Part shown: piece by piece, positions 22,755 to 36,575 of the stretch | How positions within the stretch are numbered: the first letter of the stretch is position 1 | How the letters are laid out: each line of letters begins with the position of its first letter | Assembly (NCBI GenBank): GCA_033807695.1 | Contig: CM066311.1 | Location: forward strand, 1,612,001 to 1,676,000 | Direction of reading: 5' to 3' | DNA from: Daedaleopsis sinensis | Lineage: Eukaryota; Basidiomycota; Agaricomycetes; Polyporales; Polyporaceae | Length of the DNA stretch: 64,000 nt | Notes under the pieces: model-generated | Told to the model about the DNA's origin: nothing | What the model saw: the letters and a program-made list of their open reading frames with translations, nothing else | Databases searched by the model: none | Program-made: the position numbers and the translations under genes

Positions 22755-24182
22755 GCAGACGATGAGGAACTATTGACGTGAGGCAAGGACGGTCCTACAA
22801 TGATATCCTCTAGGGAAGGAAGACGTCCTGTGTCACAACTAAGACCAGCAAGATGACATGTGAGATCAGGCGTGTCGTTAGAACATCTACCCATCGCATC
22901 CTGCCCGTGGAGTGAGACGAGACAGTGAGCATAGTCAAGAGGACTTCATGTAGTGCCCACCTCGCTATTTAAACTTGTGTTTACCCTGCATACTAGTAGC
23001 GAACGATCGTGCCATGTGCATTCTGTTGATCATGAACCTCAGGCTTTGGCGTGGAATGCAAAGTCTTCTCTAGCTAGGTTCAATTTCCAGTAACACAGCA
23101 AGCGACAATATGCAGTGGTGTAGTTCGTTGTGTTGTTAACCAAATGCAGGGATTGACGGAGAGCCTAAGAATGTACTACTCGCGCTCCGCGCTCATCATG
23201 AGAGTACAGAAACAAGGGGGACAAGTCGGGCGCTTGTAGTTCGACGTGCCATTCAGCTCATGATGTAAGTATGATGCTCACATGAAGTACGCGCATGCGA
23301 GAGAGAGACTCAATTCCGCCCGATGTAGAGAATACAAACAACTACATCGCGAAATGTATCCGGGGCTCACGTACAGTTGACCTTTTCACCGTAGTGGGCG
23401 GTCCACATTCAGGTCTACATCCAAAGTGTACAGCGCGTGGAAAAAACCCGCATCAGTGGCCATCCGCCCGTCTAATGAGTGTCGCCCCCCGCCATGCACA
23501 CCCATCCATACTGGACGCGCCAGAGGACACGCTCGACATGGAGCGGTCAGGAGAGGGAGAGACGGGAGGAAGGCGCCTGCCAGTGCCGCTTAAGGGGAGT
23601 GTGTGGAGGGAGCCGTTGGCAGGATAGTTAACCCAGTCGAACTCAAAGTGTCGACCAACCGCTTCAAAGCGGAGGTCGAACTGATGGGTGAATGCGCAGA
23701 ATTTGGAGCGAATTTCAATGATGTGTGTACGAGGTACGCGCATGCGTCAAAGATCTAGATCTGCTGCTCCAGGTGTTTGCTTGTATGCTGGTATAACGTA
23801 CAACGGGAGGGAACCAAACTTATCTATCGTACGCCGACGACGCCGCCGACCACGCCAGCGCGCAAACAAGTCCTGTGTATGTGAAGCAAAAATCGTGAGT
23901 GGTTCGGGGCTAGGCTGTGGCTCGACGGCAACTCCGATTGGGTCGACGGCCGGCAATCCGGTACCGGCTTGTAGAAAGGAGGGGGGAGGGGGAGAAACCT
24001 GAGTGATGTGTGCAGAGTACAGTTTTCGGTTGCGGACTAGCTGGACGCGGGTTTGAGTATCAGTCTGCTGTCTCTCTGCTATGTAGAAGCTAAGGAGTGG
24101 TACGCACGTATAATGAACAAAGACAGCACTATTGACATTAACAGACGTGACTCGTGAGGGGCGTTGCGAGACGTGTACGTGA
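22755..24182. other. Intergenic, no supported gene
   Basis: Short frames occur (one minus-strand frame at 23453-23743 reads FEAVGRHFEFDWVNYP in part) but none is recognisable or shows a coherent splice pattern. AT content is higher than in the flanking genes. Confidence 0.45.
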
Positions 24183-25779
<1,597 letters not shown>

Positions 25780-26897
25780 GGTGGGGATGGTGGTGGTAGG
25801 AGAGATAGAGACTGGATGAGGAACGGGGGAGGGGGAGAGAGCAAAGTCGGAGAGAAAGGCTATAAGTGTAGCCTAATAAGCCGACCTTGTTGTTTTGTTG
25901 TCTTGGAACGGCAGCCGCGCGGTTACGCGCCCACGGCCTCACGCCGTCGCCCAGCCAACGCGCGGTCGTTGCTCTCCGTCGCTCTCCTCCTCCCCCCATG
26001 TTCACACGTTGATCTGCACTGCGCGCCCTGACGACTCGAGAACATATCATATATCACTCCCCGCCTCGACGGCCTCCATCAATCCTTCCCAACATCAGCC
26101 ACCCGTCTGACAGCCTCTTCGCAAGCTTTGTGACCGCTACAGGACGGCTATCGCGCTCTCTATGATCGTCACTATCTCACCGGACGGTGTACATATGTCT
26201 GTCCGACTCGCATGTGTCGCAGAAGGTCGCGACAGCTGCGTGTATGAAACACCGTAACACGCCTTGAACTCGAATCTCTATTGGTCACCCAACTCGCAGC
26301 AAGTATACATAATACAGCTATATGCTCTATGTGCCCCGGAACGCTCGGGTGCGCTCGGCTGGCAGACACTGACAGAACTGAGAGGGTGAGAGGGCCATCA
26401 TGTTGCATCACAGGACACCAATCAGCTCGGCGAGGCTGGGTAGACCTGCTCACGTTTGACCAGCGGTGGTGAGCTTCCATGTCTCCCGACCATCCTCTCG
26501 ATCTCAAGACTCACACTATCGGTGTCCCGCGCCTTTGGGCCCTTCCGATCGAGGAGCAAATGTTGATGCCAGGGTGGCGGAAGCAGTGGGCGAGAAGGAC
26601 GTTGGCATCCAATGCACTGCCCGTAACTATTAACCTGTTACTCGATATCGTTGACGTATCAGTCTGGATTGACCGCATCGGCTCCATTGTCATGCACCTA
26701 ACTCGCCAAATGGGAAAGGATTGTGTAAAAGTGAAATGAATCGCATGTTCTTCCAATTTTGGGAGGACAGGTGGGAAGGTGAGCAGACTTGCCTCATCCT
26801 TTGTGCTCAGCATTATCAGCTGACTATAACCAGTAGATGTGCCTTCTTTACGCCCTCGGGTCCATGTCGGCCACACAGGCATCATGTAGTTCTAGTC
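25780..26897. other. MAPK upstream region and intergenic DNA
   Basis: The 25.78-26.1 kb part is purine/pyrimidine-biased leader and promoter sequence of the MAP kinase. Nothing coding is supported in the rest. Confidence 0.45.
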
Positions 26898-27171
26898 ACA
26901 CCGGGGGCATCAAGCGATGTAACGAGCCGTTACATTGTGAACACATCGCGAGCAAAATCCAAATGTCTTCGCTTTGTCAAGGCGTCACATCTTGGATACA
27001 CGTTGTTTACATGCAACATTCAGAATGTATCCAGGATGTGACGCAATAACGTGCGGCATTTTGAATGTTTCCAGCATATTTCTTGTACGAGACACCATGG
27101 TTTTATTTGGATTGTGCTCACGATGTAACTGAATTGTTAACAAGAGTTACATTGGTCAATGCCCCCAGTGT
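26898..27171. mobile_element. 274 bp MITE-like inverted-repeat element
   Basis: The left end ACACCGGGGGCAT (26898) matches the reverse complement of the right end ATGCCCCCAGTGT (ending 27171). Pairing continues inward with interruptions (GATGTAAC, CGTTACA, GTGA-CACA, AATCCAAAT). A second palindrome sits in the centre: GCGTCACATC at 26982 pairs with GATGTGACGC ending at 27044. There is no coding capacity. The small size, terminal repeats and internal palindrome fit a miniature inverted-repeat transposable element. No certain target-site duplication was found. Confidence 0.75.
26982..27044. repeat. Central palindrome of the MITE-like element
   Basis: GCGTCACATC-TTGGATAC and GTATCC-A-GGATGTGACGC face each other around a ~26 bp loop, giving a ~17 bp stem with a small bulge. 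Confidence 0.8.
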
Positions 27172-30100
27172 CAGCCCTCAGAGGCTTTCCTTGTGCGGTT
27201 CATGATGATCAGATTGACAGATGTGCGTCGTCTGCTCCCTGCTCCCAGATAAGGCACTCCCCTGCGCTCGGTCAATGGACCATCTCGGCAGCATCTGCAA
27301 CGTGCAAGAATTCAGCAGAAGCTGTGGCTATGATTCACTTCGGAGCGCATCGTGTTCGTCGCCAGGCGACACAGATCCGAGCATTTACATATAGGCCGCC
27401 CTCCGCCAGTCGTCTGCTCCGTGCATCATGCCCGCAAGACGAGTGGTGGCAACAATACGTTCCTCCGTGTTCATGTCGCTCTACATGCACGTCGAGCACC
27501 TGAAGCATTTGATGGGCAGCCTTGAGTCAGACATGAGCTAGCGGACGACCTCTGTCCGACAATCGTGCGCGGTATCGGTGGTGTGCAACACCCCCCTCGG
27601 TTTCCCGATGTTCACCTTCACTTCGATATGAGCGGAACAAGCTCTCCGCTGTCGGACAAGTGATGATATCAGCGCACTCGATCGCACCCCTTGTCACAGC
27701 CCAACTCCCTCAGAGTCTCAGAGGTCGGCGTCATACCCTACGGAGGAGCCTATATGCGGGAACCTCCTGGCTCGCCGGGAGCCGCTGAAGATCTCCGCAA
27801 TCGAACTGTGCCCGAGGCACGCATCCGCTACTTACTGGCACTCACGACTGACCTCTCCCAACATCGCGAACATATTCTCTGTCCAACACTATCAAGCACA
27901 TCGCTCGCACGTCAACCAATCGCTAGATGTGCACAGACATCGGGACCCGCCCACCCGCTCAGAGGACCCCTGCACGATACTCCCGGTTTTCCGTCAGTCT
28001 ACACGCGTCAGGCCGCCTCTCCTATTTCGGTGAACGAAATTGCAGCAGAAACCCTACCGCTGTCCCTCTCAAACATTCCGACCTCCTGCATCTCCTTTCA
28101 CCGCCGGACCGCAACGCGCACACCCCTCGGTTCGCAACTCGGTGCCCCTTCCCGGAGCTATCGAAGCGGCGCTAGCCGCCTACGATCCCGACAACCACGC
28201 CGTCGCGGGTGTACGCAATCCTCTAAGGTTCCCATCTGTCACGTCGACGTCCATCTCCTTCTCTCCGAGTCCTTCTCTGTGCATGCATTGTCGCTGTTGT
28301 GCCCCTGCTCCTATCCCCTATCGCATCTACCGACACATCGCGCATCGGGCGCGCGACCGCGTGCACTCTCATCTTCTCCCTCCGCCCTCGGCCATTCTGT
28401 CTCCGTCTCCGGGCCCGGTCGCTCGTCCCGCTCTGCGGCGTATGTAGCTCACTTGTCGTGTCATCCACGGCCCGTCGGACGCTGGACGCTGAACGCACAC
28501 CGCTTCCGCCGCCGTCGACAGGTTCTTGGCGGCTAACTGGCCATGGGCGATACTCAGTACACAGCACACATAGCGTCCTCCGACCCGAGGGTGCTGGTCC
28601 CGACGGAACGGGTAACTCGGAGCACCGCCGCCGCCGCCGTCTGCAGACACTGTCACTGTGCGCAGCCACTCGGCCAACCAGCCGATGGGAGTGTGCGCCA
28701 TTTGAGCGACGCGGGGGACCGTAAGTATGTCGTGACGTGCGCTCGGTTATGCGCGGTAGCACATGCTCCTCTCCCACCGCACACCGGCACCCAGACTCCC
28801 AGAGTAGTGGCCCAAAGGGTCGGCTAGCTGCTACATCCTATCCCTCACCTCCTCAGACTTCAATTGAAGTACTCCGAGGCGGTCGAGGCGCTCAAACGTA
28901 CGAAGAATGCATCGGGCCTGTCCGAAGCGTGTCCTCAATCATCGTCTCGACGGCCTCACACCAAGCCTTCAAGCTTCAGACTTCACTCAAGCTTCACGTC
29001 CCCTGCTCCCATATGCTCGCTAGGCTAGCCGGAACGGCTCGCCGCACCCCACACCTGTTTCAGCCACCTCGGTGCCTCGTCCGCGACATGGCAGGGCGAC
29101 ACCACAGGCTAGTCCGGACTTCAAGTTCAGGTTCATTTGGCTCAAGCTCGCCGCCGGGTTCGCACCCGCCAAGTACGACCTGCGTCGATCCTGGGGGCGA
29201 GCGTCCAAACGTTCAAACAGCCTGTACAGCTCCATATTCAACGTCCGACGTTCGACGTCCGACGTTCGTGTTCAAGTTCACATGAAACCTCGAGACTCCG
29301 AGTCGACTCCGCGGTCGGGCCGCCCTTCAGGCCTGAACGCTGAGCACCGAGCACGAGCGGCAGCGGGTCCGGACAGTGGACCGCCCGCCCGCCCGCCTTT
29401 CCGTACTAGCCCGTACCGTATGTGTATTCGAGTCGCGCTGCGGGACGGCAGTGCCCACGGGGCGGGTGCCTCAGCTTTGAGCCCGTAGGCCAAGGCCTGC
29501 GTGTGGCCCTCCGACGTCCGTGCACGCTCCCCGAATTCTTTCTCTCACCGAGTCTCACGGAACGCTGCAAAGTCTGCAGAGTCACAGTGGCAGCCCGCCG
29601 TCCCCAACCTTGCTCCCCACGTTTCGCGGCGTCCTACGAACGAGACCCCACGAGAGGACGGGGGCGCGAGGCTTCACGCGACGGGTCCCACCGCGCATCC
29701 GACGCCGGGGTGCTCGCGCTGTGCACGGGGCTGCTGCGTCGTAGTTAACGTTCGACCACGTACGCAACCTCTTCTCGATCGTCTGGGCCTAACGTTCTCA
29801 ACGTTCACCTTTACATATACTGAGCACTCTGCCTGCCCCGTTTGGTCTCAGCTCTCTCCCTGGACCATGCGGACCCGCCACGGCGGCAGGCTTAGTCCGG
29901 CGCGCGCACGCGGTTGCTGAGAAAAACTGTGGGGCGGTCGGGGTGCTCGGGTTGGTCGCCAGCAAGTACTGCGCGGATGCCGCACGAATACTACTACGAG
30001 GTCTCGGTATCGAAGGGGCGGACATTGCGCTGGTACCTGATCATGAGTGCGCCGTTGCAGAAGTGCGATGAGCAGTGGACTTAGCCCCACGACATGGCAC

Positions 30101-30788
30101 GTCCGACGGTCCCGCTCAGCGGTAGGGGCCGGCAGGGCAGCACCAGCGGTCGCCATTGTACTTGGCGAAGCTCAGCTTCTTGCGCGGGCTGAGCGGGGAC
30201 ATCTGCGCTTTCGCAGCCGCAGTCGCAGGAGTCTTCTCGGTGCATGCATCATGCATCATGCCCTGGCCCCCGCCTGCGCAAAGAAGAACACGGGCCGCAG
30301 CACAGTGCAGAGATATTTGAATGAGAGGCACAGGCCGGACGCACGCACCGAGTGTACCCGCTCAAGTTGCGCAGTGCTCGCGCGCGGAGGTAGGTGGTTA
30401 GTCCTTCTCTTCTCTGCTCTTCCCGGTCTTCTGTGGTCCGCCTGTGTGCCCATATCTGTCGGTTCCTTGATACTTACGGTCGCCAATCTGTGCTGCGCGA
30501 CCTCTCCCCGATGAATGCACAGCGGCCTCGTGGGTGTTCAAATGTTCATCTCTGAGTACAACGACGGGATTTGACGCTCTCGAGTTCAGTGCTACGTGAT
30601 ACACGTGTAGTCCAAGAAGGAGATGCGAGAACTTAGAAGTCATTGATCGTCTAATGTGTTGATTATCCGCTGCGAGTGTGGGGTTCCATCCCATCTGCGA
30701 ACAAGGAAGATATCAGGTTCCGGAATAAGGCAACAGCGAGGAAGGTGCGATGCGAGCTCACAGCTCATACGTACAATAGAGCCGAAGG
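27172..30788. other. 3.6 kb without a supported gene
   Basis: Both strands were read. Open frames up to ~280 codons exist because the DNA is GC-rich, but they are Arg/Pro/Ser-rich, overlap on opposite strands and show no domain or splice pattern. A short direct repeat of CGTCCGACGTTCGA lies near 29241-29270. The region may hold decayed repeats or lineage-specific genes invisible to me. Confidence 0.45.
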
Positions 30789-32802
30789 TCAAAGGTCGGA
30801 TAGTGACAGTCCCTTTGTGATACGATCCAGTGCTGCGATGGCTTCTTCGCGAGACATACTGCTGAGAACTTGGGCGGCCGTGGGCCCCGCGGACGATTCG
30901 CTGCCCATGGTTGCGTGCACGACGAGCCGCGCAATGACTTCGCCCTGTACATTAGTGCGCGTCAGTATAACACGGTCAGGCTTATTGCGAATCATGCTCA
31001 CCGCTTCCACCAAACACGCAACGACGATGAGCCTATCAATATCACATGAGCTTTGCTAATTCGTGAGTTATTAGCGGAGCAAACGACGACTGACCAAATG
31101 ATGATCCATGTGATACGGTCCATTGCATTGTTGTTTAGGTGATCATGTATCGCACTGAGCTGTTCGCCATGGTTAAACGGAGGGACCCTCGTCTCCGACG
31201 ACACATGGCACTCACTAAATCCTCGGCGACAGCGATCTTCTCATTTAGGACTTGCACCCTTGGCCCGATTTCCATATACTCCCTCACGGCATCGTAGAGC
31301 GCATGCAAGCTCGCTTCATCCCAGAAGAGCTCCGGGATGTCAAGTACGTTGCTGACGAGGTTAACGTCCCGCCGAAGCTTGAACAATCGCCCGGTCAGTT
31401 TCAGCGCATCCTTGCGGGAGAGTGCGAGAACGCCGGTCGAGGCGAGCTGCGCTGGAATGGAGCGCGTGCGTGGGGAAGAGATGATTCGGTGTGCGAGAGT
31501 CTCGTAATGCGCAAGGAGAGTCGATTGTGCGAGCGCGTGGGCAACTGACAGTTGTACGAGGTGCGAATGGACCTTGAATGCTAACGCATACATCAGCGAC
31601 AGGAACATTGAGGGGAAACATAACCATCGCACTGAAAAAGTCGTTGTATATGCGCGGAAATGCAATATTAGGATTGAGCTGGAGTACGCTCGTTAGCTCT
31701 CAACGGCACGATATTGTGCGGAAAGAGGATCGCACCGAATAGTGGAAAGCCTCCACTTCCCAGTCGTCGTGGTGTATCTCGCGGACCATAATGGCTGCAG
31801 CTTCTATATCCTCGATGATGCCCAGCTCCTGGTCTTCTCTGAAGCCGAAGAATACGACCACTCCATAGTCGAAGAAGATGACCTCAGCGAAGTTGTGTTC
31901 CTCCTCCGCAGCTGCGCGCCTGCTCGACCGCTTCGTTCGGGTCGTCCCGGCTTGCGGCGGCCCCGGCGGGGGAATCAGGGCGGGATTCATATCCTCTGGG
32001 CTGAGGCTCTCCTCTGGTTCGGGGCGTCTTTGAGATGAAGAGGACGACTGCTCGTATAGGTGGTCGTTGAGGGACGCCCCGTGGGTGAGTGTCTCTGGAG
32101 AAACAGAGGGCATATAGCCCTCGATGCCGGGGGTAGTCTCGGGCTCTGAGGTAAAATAGGTGCCTTGGTAGCCATCCTCTTCAGCTTCAGAAAGATTCGG
32201 GTCTTCGTTCCCTGGCGAGGTTGGTGGTGCAGAGGACCGAATGTTGGAGCCACGTCCGTAGCCGGGCAATAGGGGAAGATGATACATCTTCGTGCATTGT
32301 GAGACGGCAGAGTTCAGACGGGGTGAATAGCTGTACTCACAACATACATGGCCTCGTCATAGACACGAGGCTTGACATTGTGTTCGCGCTTGAGGAAGCT
32401 CGCCAGCAGCTTCATCCTGAAGGCCTCCGCGAGACAGTACGCGGTGATCCGCCTAAAGCCTGCCTTTTCCCTCTGATCTTTGCTCATCCGCTCCCCCGCA
32501 TTCTTGTGCTCGCGGATGCCTCGATCAGTCTCATAGCCAAGCAGCTCCTCGGCACTCTCTTCAGCGTCAGGAGGCAGAGGTTTCGTCTGGGGTGCCGTGG
32601 GGAGCTCTACAAGCTTCTGGGTAGTCTTGGACGTACGCTGTGTCTTCGCCGCCCCCGTCACTGGATTCGTGAGTGCAATACCGGAGACAGAGGGTCGGCG
32701 CGTGAGTTGTCTGACATTTGTGGATGTGCTGCGCGTCGGTCGAGCGCGGAAAGATGGTGCTGTGGCGGGTTGCAGGCGAGCTGGCTGAGGAGGATTAGAC
32801 AT
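30789..32802 (-). CDS. RMD1: DUF155 / RMD1-RMND1 family protein
   Basis: Seven exons (32802-32341, 32287-31736, 31678-31633, 31580-31216, 31159-31095, 31032-31002, 30944-30789) sum to 558 residues. The basic N-terminus leads to GYETDRGIREHKNAGERMSK and then RRITAYCLAEAFRMKLLASF, followed by MYHLPLLPGYG. The DUF155 core includes EVIFFDYGVVVFFGF, PRIYNDFFTFKVHSHLVQLSVAHALAQST, FLKREHNVKPRVYDEAMYV and the final hydrophobic MDRITWIIIWLIVVACLVEA. Family members are RMD1/RMD8/MRX10 in yeast, Sif2/Sif3 in fission yeast and mitochondrial RMND1 in animals, linked to sporulation or mitochondrial translation. The lack of an obvious presequence favours the cytosolic/membrane-anchored RMD1 branch. Confidence 0.9.
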
Positions 32803-33054
32803 GTCGGCGAGCCTTGACAGCAGATTTAAGAGTGTAGAGCTAGACGTAGAAAGCAAGGACTGAAGCTTGGAGGTCTGAAGCAGAATCTGGTGAACGTAGA
32901 CGACGCCAACTGGAACAACGGCGAGCAGGAGCCTACCATGGTAGACGCCTGTTGACGTCTTGAATGATCCGGGCCGGTACTCCCGGTGGTTTGCCGAGAT
33001 CTTCTCATCCAGATTTTGACCAGCGACGCGCGCCTGCACGTCCTCACCGCAACC
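32803..33054. promoter_or_regulatory. Compact divergent promoter between RMD1 and MAK5
   Basis: Only ~250 bp separate the two start codons, so both promoters and 5' UTRs must share this stretch. I can name no specific binding site. Confidence 0.6.
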
Positions 33055-35873
33055 ATGACGTTCTCAGGGACTGCTGCACTCAAGAGGAAGACTAAACCAT
33101 CCGAATCGTCGCTTTCTAAGCGCGTAAAGACCAAGCATGTCCTGACTGAAGATCTACCATGGAAAAAAGTGAAAACGCCCCGCGAAGCGGACCTTGGGAC
33201 GGGTCTTGATGGGTTCCTCGAGTTGGAGGAAGTCGAGGACGTCGACATCGAGTTTGCAGAGACGGATGGCGGACGAGTGGTGAAGTTTAAAGTGAGATTT
33301 CTGCTGATAGCTTTCGATCATTCACTCATAGTTGGATGGTTAGCATGTTGGTGGGGCCAAGGATGACCGTATGGATGTCGAGGAAGGAGCAGGAGGGTCG
33401 TCGGAGACAGCCACGAATACCGTGGATGTCGACGCTTTGCCAGAACCGATCACATTTGATGGTGAGCTTTCTCATTTCCCTGGACAATGGGCAGCTGTCT
33501 CATATCCCTCAGCCAAAGCACTCCTGCCTGCATGGCACCCATTTCATCTTCACGTTCAACTTGCTAGAGCTTTGCACACCAAAGGATTCCTCACTCCGAC
33601 GCCCATTCAGGCTCAGGCCTTACCTCTCGCATTGAAGGGAAAGGATGTTGTTGGTATTGCAGAAACTGTACGTCGACTTCCACACTTCGTCTGTATCAAA
33701 CCTGCCTAACATGCATTGAAGGGCTCAGGAAAGACGTTGGCATACGGGCTGCCCATCTTGCACAATCTTCTCACAGAAGCATATGCGCGCCCCATCCCTA
33801 GGTCGAGCATGAGACGTCCTGTACGTGCGTTGATCGTTGCTCCCACGCGCGAGCTCGCTCTTCAAGTATCGTCCCACCTCAATGCCTGCCTCAATACCAC
33901 TGAACATGGCAGTGGAGAAGGAGCGGATGCGGACGAAACGGGTTCGGACAAGCAGAAGGGGAAAGGCAAGGCGAAGGCTATAGAGCCGCCTGTGAAGCCA
34001 AAGCATCCCCCGCTGGTCAGCGTAGCAGCAATCGTTGGAGGCATGTCCTCGCAGAAGCAACACCGCATACTTCAGCGCGGGGTTGACGTTCTCGTGGCTA
34101 CACCCGGTCGTCTATGGGATATATTGCAGGGAGTACGTCTGCTCCCAATAGATATCGCAATAGGCATCGAACTTAAAGACTTATGCTTCCACAGGACGAT
34201 GTTTTGGCCACGCAATTGCAGACTCTGCGCTTCTTGGTTCTTGACGAAGCAGACCGTATGATCGAGACTGGTCACTTTGCTGAGCTGGACAGCATTCTCC
34301 GCCTGACACTGCGCAAGAACGAGTAAGTCTCTGCCTGAGTCTTGAATGAATCAGATGGATTGATCGGAGTATTGCTAGTGACGACATCATCGAACCAGAG
34401 AACGCAGTCGACGAAGACGTCGAAGCCGAAGACAGTAAGGAGGGTGTGAGGGCGGGCGAGCTCCAAACGTTGGTCTTCTCCGCGACACTCAGCAAGGACC
34501 TGCAACAGAACCTGAAGAGGCGTTCGCGCTCGCGCAAGGGGAAGAACGACAAGCCCGCCTCCACCCTAGACGACCTCTTGCTTCGTCTTGACTTCCGGGA
34601 TCCTGAACCGGCAGTAGTGGACATCAGCCCGGTCGGCAGTGTGGTTGCCTCGCTCAAGGAGAGCAAGATTGAGTGCTTAGCTAACAACAAGGTGCGCGCG
34701 ACTTTCTCACTTGACCTACGTTTCGCATCTGACGAAGCGATAGGATGCATACTTGTACTACTTCCTCCTTCGCTATCCGGGCCGCACCTTGGTTTTTTTG
34801 TCAGCGATCGACGGCATTCGGAGACTTCTTCCACTGCTTGAGCTCCTCGGCATCGCGGCCTTCCCTTTACACTCTCAGCTCGAACAACGACAGCGTCTGA
34901 AGAATCTCGACCGTTTCAGGTCCACAGAGAACGCCGTATTGCTCGCCACAGACATCGCGGCCCGTGGTCTAGATGTCCCTGCCGTGGACCATGTCGTCCA
35001 CTACCAGGTGCCGCGAACAGCAGACAGCTACGTGCATAGGAACGGCCGAACAGCGCGTGCGATGAGGCGGGGGTTCAGCTTGCTGATGTGCGCTCCAGAC
35101 GAGAGGAAGCTCGTGCGCGCGCTGATGCATAGCTTGCGCCGGCGTAAGTACCCTGCTCCCTGGGCTCGCTTGTTCGGCATATACTCACAGGTCCGTGCAG
35201 AGGAAGAAGAGATCGCGGAGATGCCGGTGGAGCTGTACATGCTCGACAAGCTCAAGGCGCGGACGCAACTCGCGCGCCAGATCGACGCAGCCCAGCACAA
35301 GGCTAAAAAGGAGAAGCACGAGCGCAACTGGCTCAGGGAGGCGGCGGAAGCGATGGAGATCGAGGTCGACTCTGACCTCGCCAGGTACGCTCCTTTCCGC
35401 TCTCGTCGCCAGTTCCGGCTGTGCTCGCGGGTCTTATCTCGCTCTGGTACTGATCTCGTTACACTCTCCAGCGATGACGAGGCTGCGGAACCGTCCAAGC
35501 AGAGGCTGAAGGCGAGGGCGGCGAAAATCGCAGCGTTGAAAGCGGAGCTGAAGGCGATGCTCGCGCAGCCGCTCGTTGCGCGTGGGGTCTCAACGCGGTA
35601 TATCACGTCGGGCGTGCGATCGATAGCGGACGACATGGTGGCGGGCGAATGTGCGTTTTGCTCTCTTCTCCGCTAGCAGTAGGACAGCGACTGACGAAAG
35701 TGCTTCTATCGTCGTCAGATCACGAGAATATGGTCGGAATGAAGAAGATCGAGGCTGGGGACGACCTCTTACCTGCGAAGAGGCGGAAGTCGAAGGCGAA
35801 GACGAAAGTCACGGCGAGAGTGAAGGATGAAGAGTTTGAGGAAGAATGGGTTGGGATTGGGGCCGATGCATGA
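33055..35873 (+). CDS. MAK5: DEAD-box RNA helicase Mak5 (DDX24 type)
   Basis: Nine exons (33055-33291, 33362-33667, 33722-34132, 34195-34322, 34379-34691, 34744-35143, 35201-35384, 35472-35650, 35719-35873) sum to 770 residues. A basic N-terminus precedes the Q motif region ([21 protein letters not shown]). Seen in order: motif I AETGSGKT, Ia PTRELALQ, Ib-like GGMSSQKQ and TPGR, motif [10 protein letters not shown], motif III SAT, helicase C with [12 protein letters not shown] and motif [10 protein letters not shown]. The insert of charged residues between Ia and Ib and the Lys-rich tail are typical of Mak5. Yeast Mak5 acts in the nucleolus in 60S pre-ribosome assembly. A further small intron inside exon 2 (GTGAGC near 33461) is possible. 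Confidence 0.93.
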
Positions 35874-36575
35874 TGAATGAATAGTGTTGTAAGTGGTGAG
35901 TACTCGATCGTCAGCGAGTATCCGACATCTCTCTGATTGTCTCGCAGGCGTTTTCACTGGGATCGATCACCGCGACCATGTTGCTTGTGTGTGCTTGTCG
36001 ACCTCCTCCTCGAGGTATGCTTCTTGGCAAATTGTGCGTGTTTTTTGCATAGTTGTTCGGTCTTATGCTATTGCCAAGCAATATCATAGCCTCCCGCATG
36101 TTTATGCGCTTCAGGTTCTGGGTCCCGACAGCCTGGATATTGGACGATGGACTCTTCTAGCGTGCGCTCAAGCTTCATATCAGTATCGACAGATTCTTTC
36201 CGCGCCGGACATTGTTATGTCCGGTCAGCGATATACATTGTATACTGATGCGCCCACCTCGTTTGTTCCTATCGCGGCTCGCCCTCAGGCTGCGAATTCG
36301 TCCGTTCCGGAGTGTTTCAACTCGAGTTACATGTCTCAGTGCGAGTACTTAGTGTGTTCGCTATTGCTGCTAAGTACCCAAAACAGCGGGGTATAGTGGA
36401 AATACTCAATGATTAAGAATGAGGGCATCACGGGCGATAATGGGCACGGAGGGGTTGAAGGAGCTGCGATAATTGCCTTAATTGGCAGTATCCGCCGCGA
36501 CATGAACATCCTGACTCGGACTCCTTTAACCTCTTACCATCACCCAAACCTCATTCTCCTTTCTCCCTGCCCACC
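35874..36575. other. Intergenic, no supported gene
   Basis: This is the 3' flank of MAK5 and upstream DNA of the next gene. No coding or RNA feature is recognisable. Confidence 0.45.

Noticed and set aside
23453..23743. Minus-strand frame with FEAVGRHFEFDWVNYP
   Set aside because: It is suggestive in composition but lacks recognisable homology or flanking exons.
27691..28536. 281-codon open frame on the plus strand
   Set aside because: It starts at a non-ATG-like context, is Ser/Pro/Arg-rich, overlaps equal-sized frames on the other strand and has no recognisable domain.
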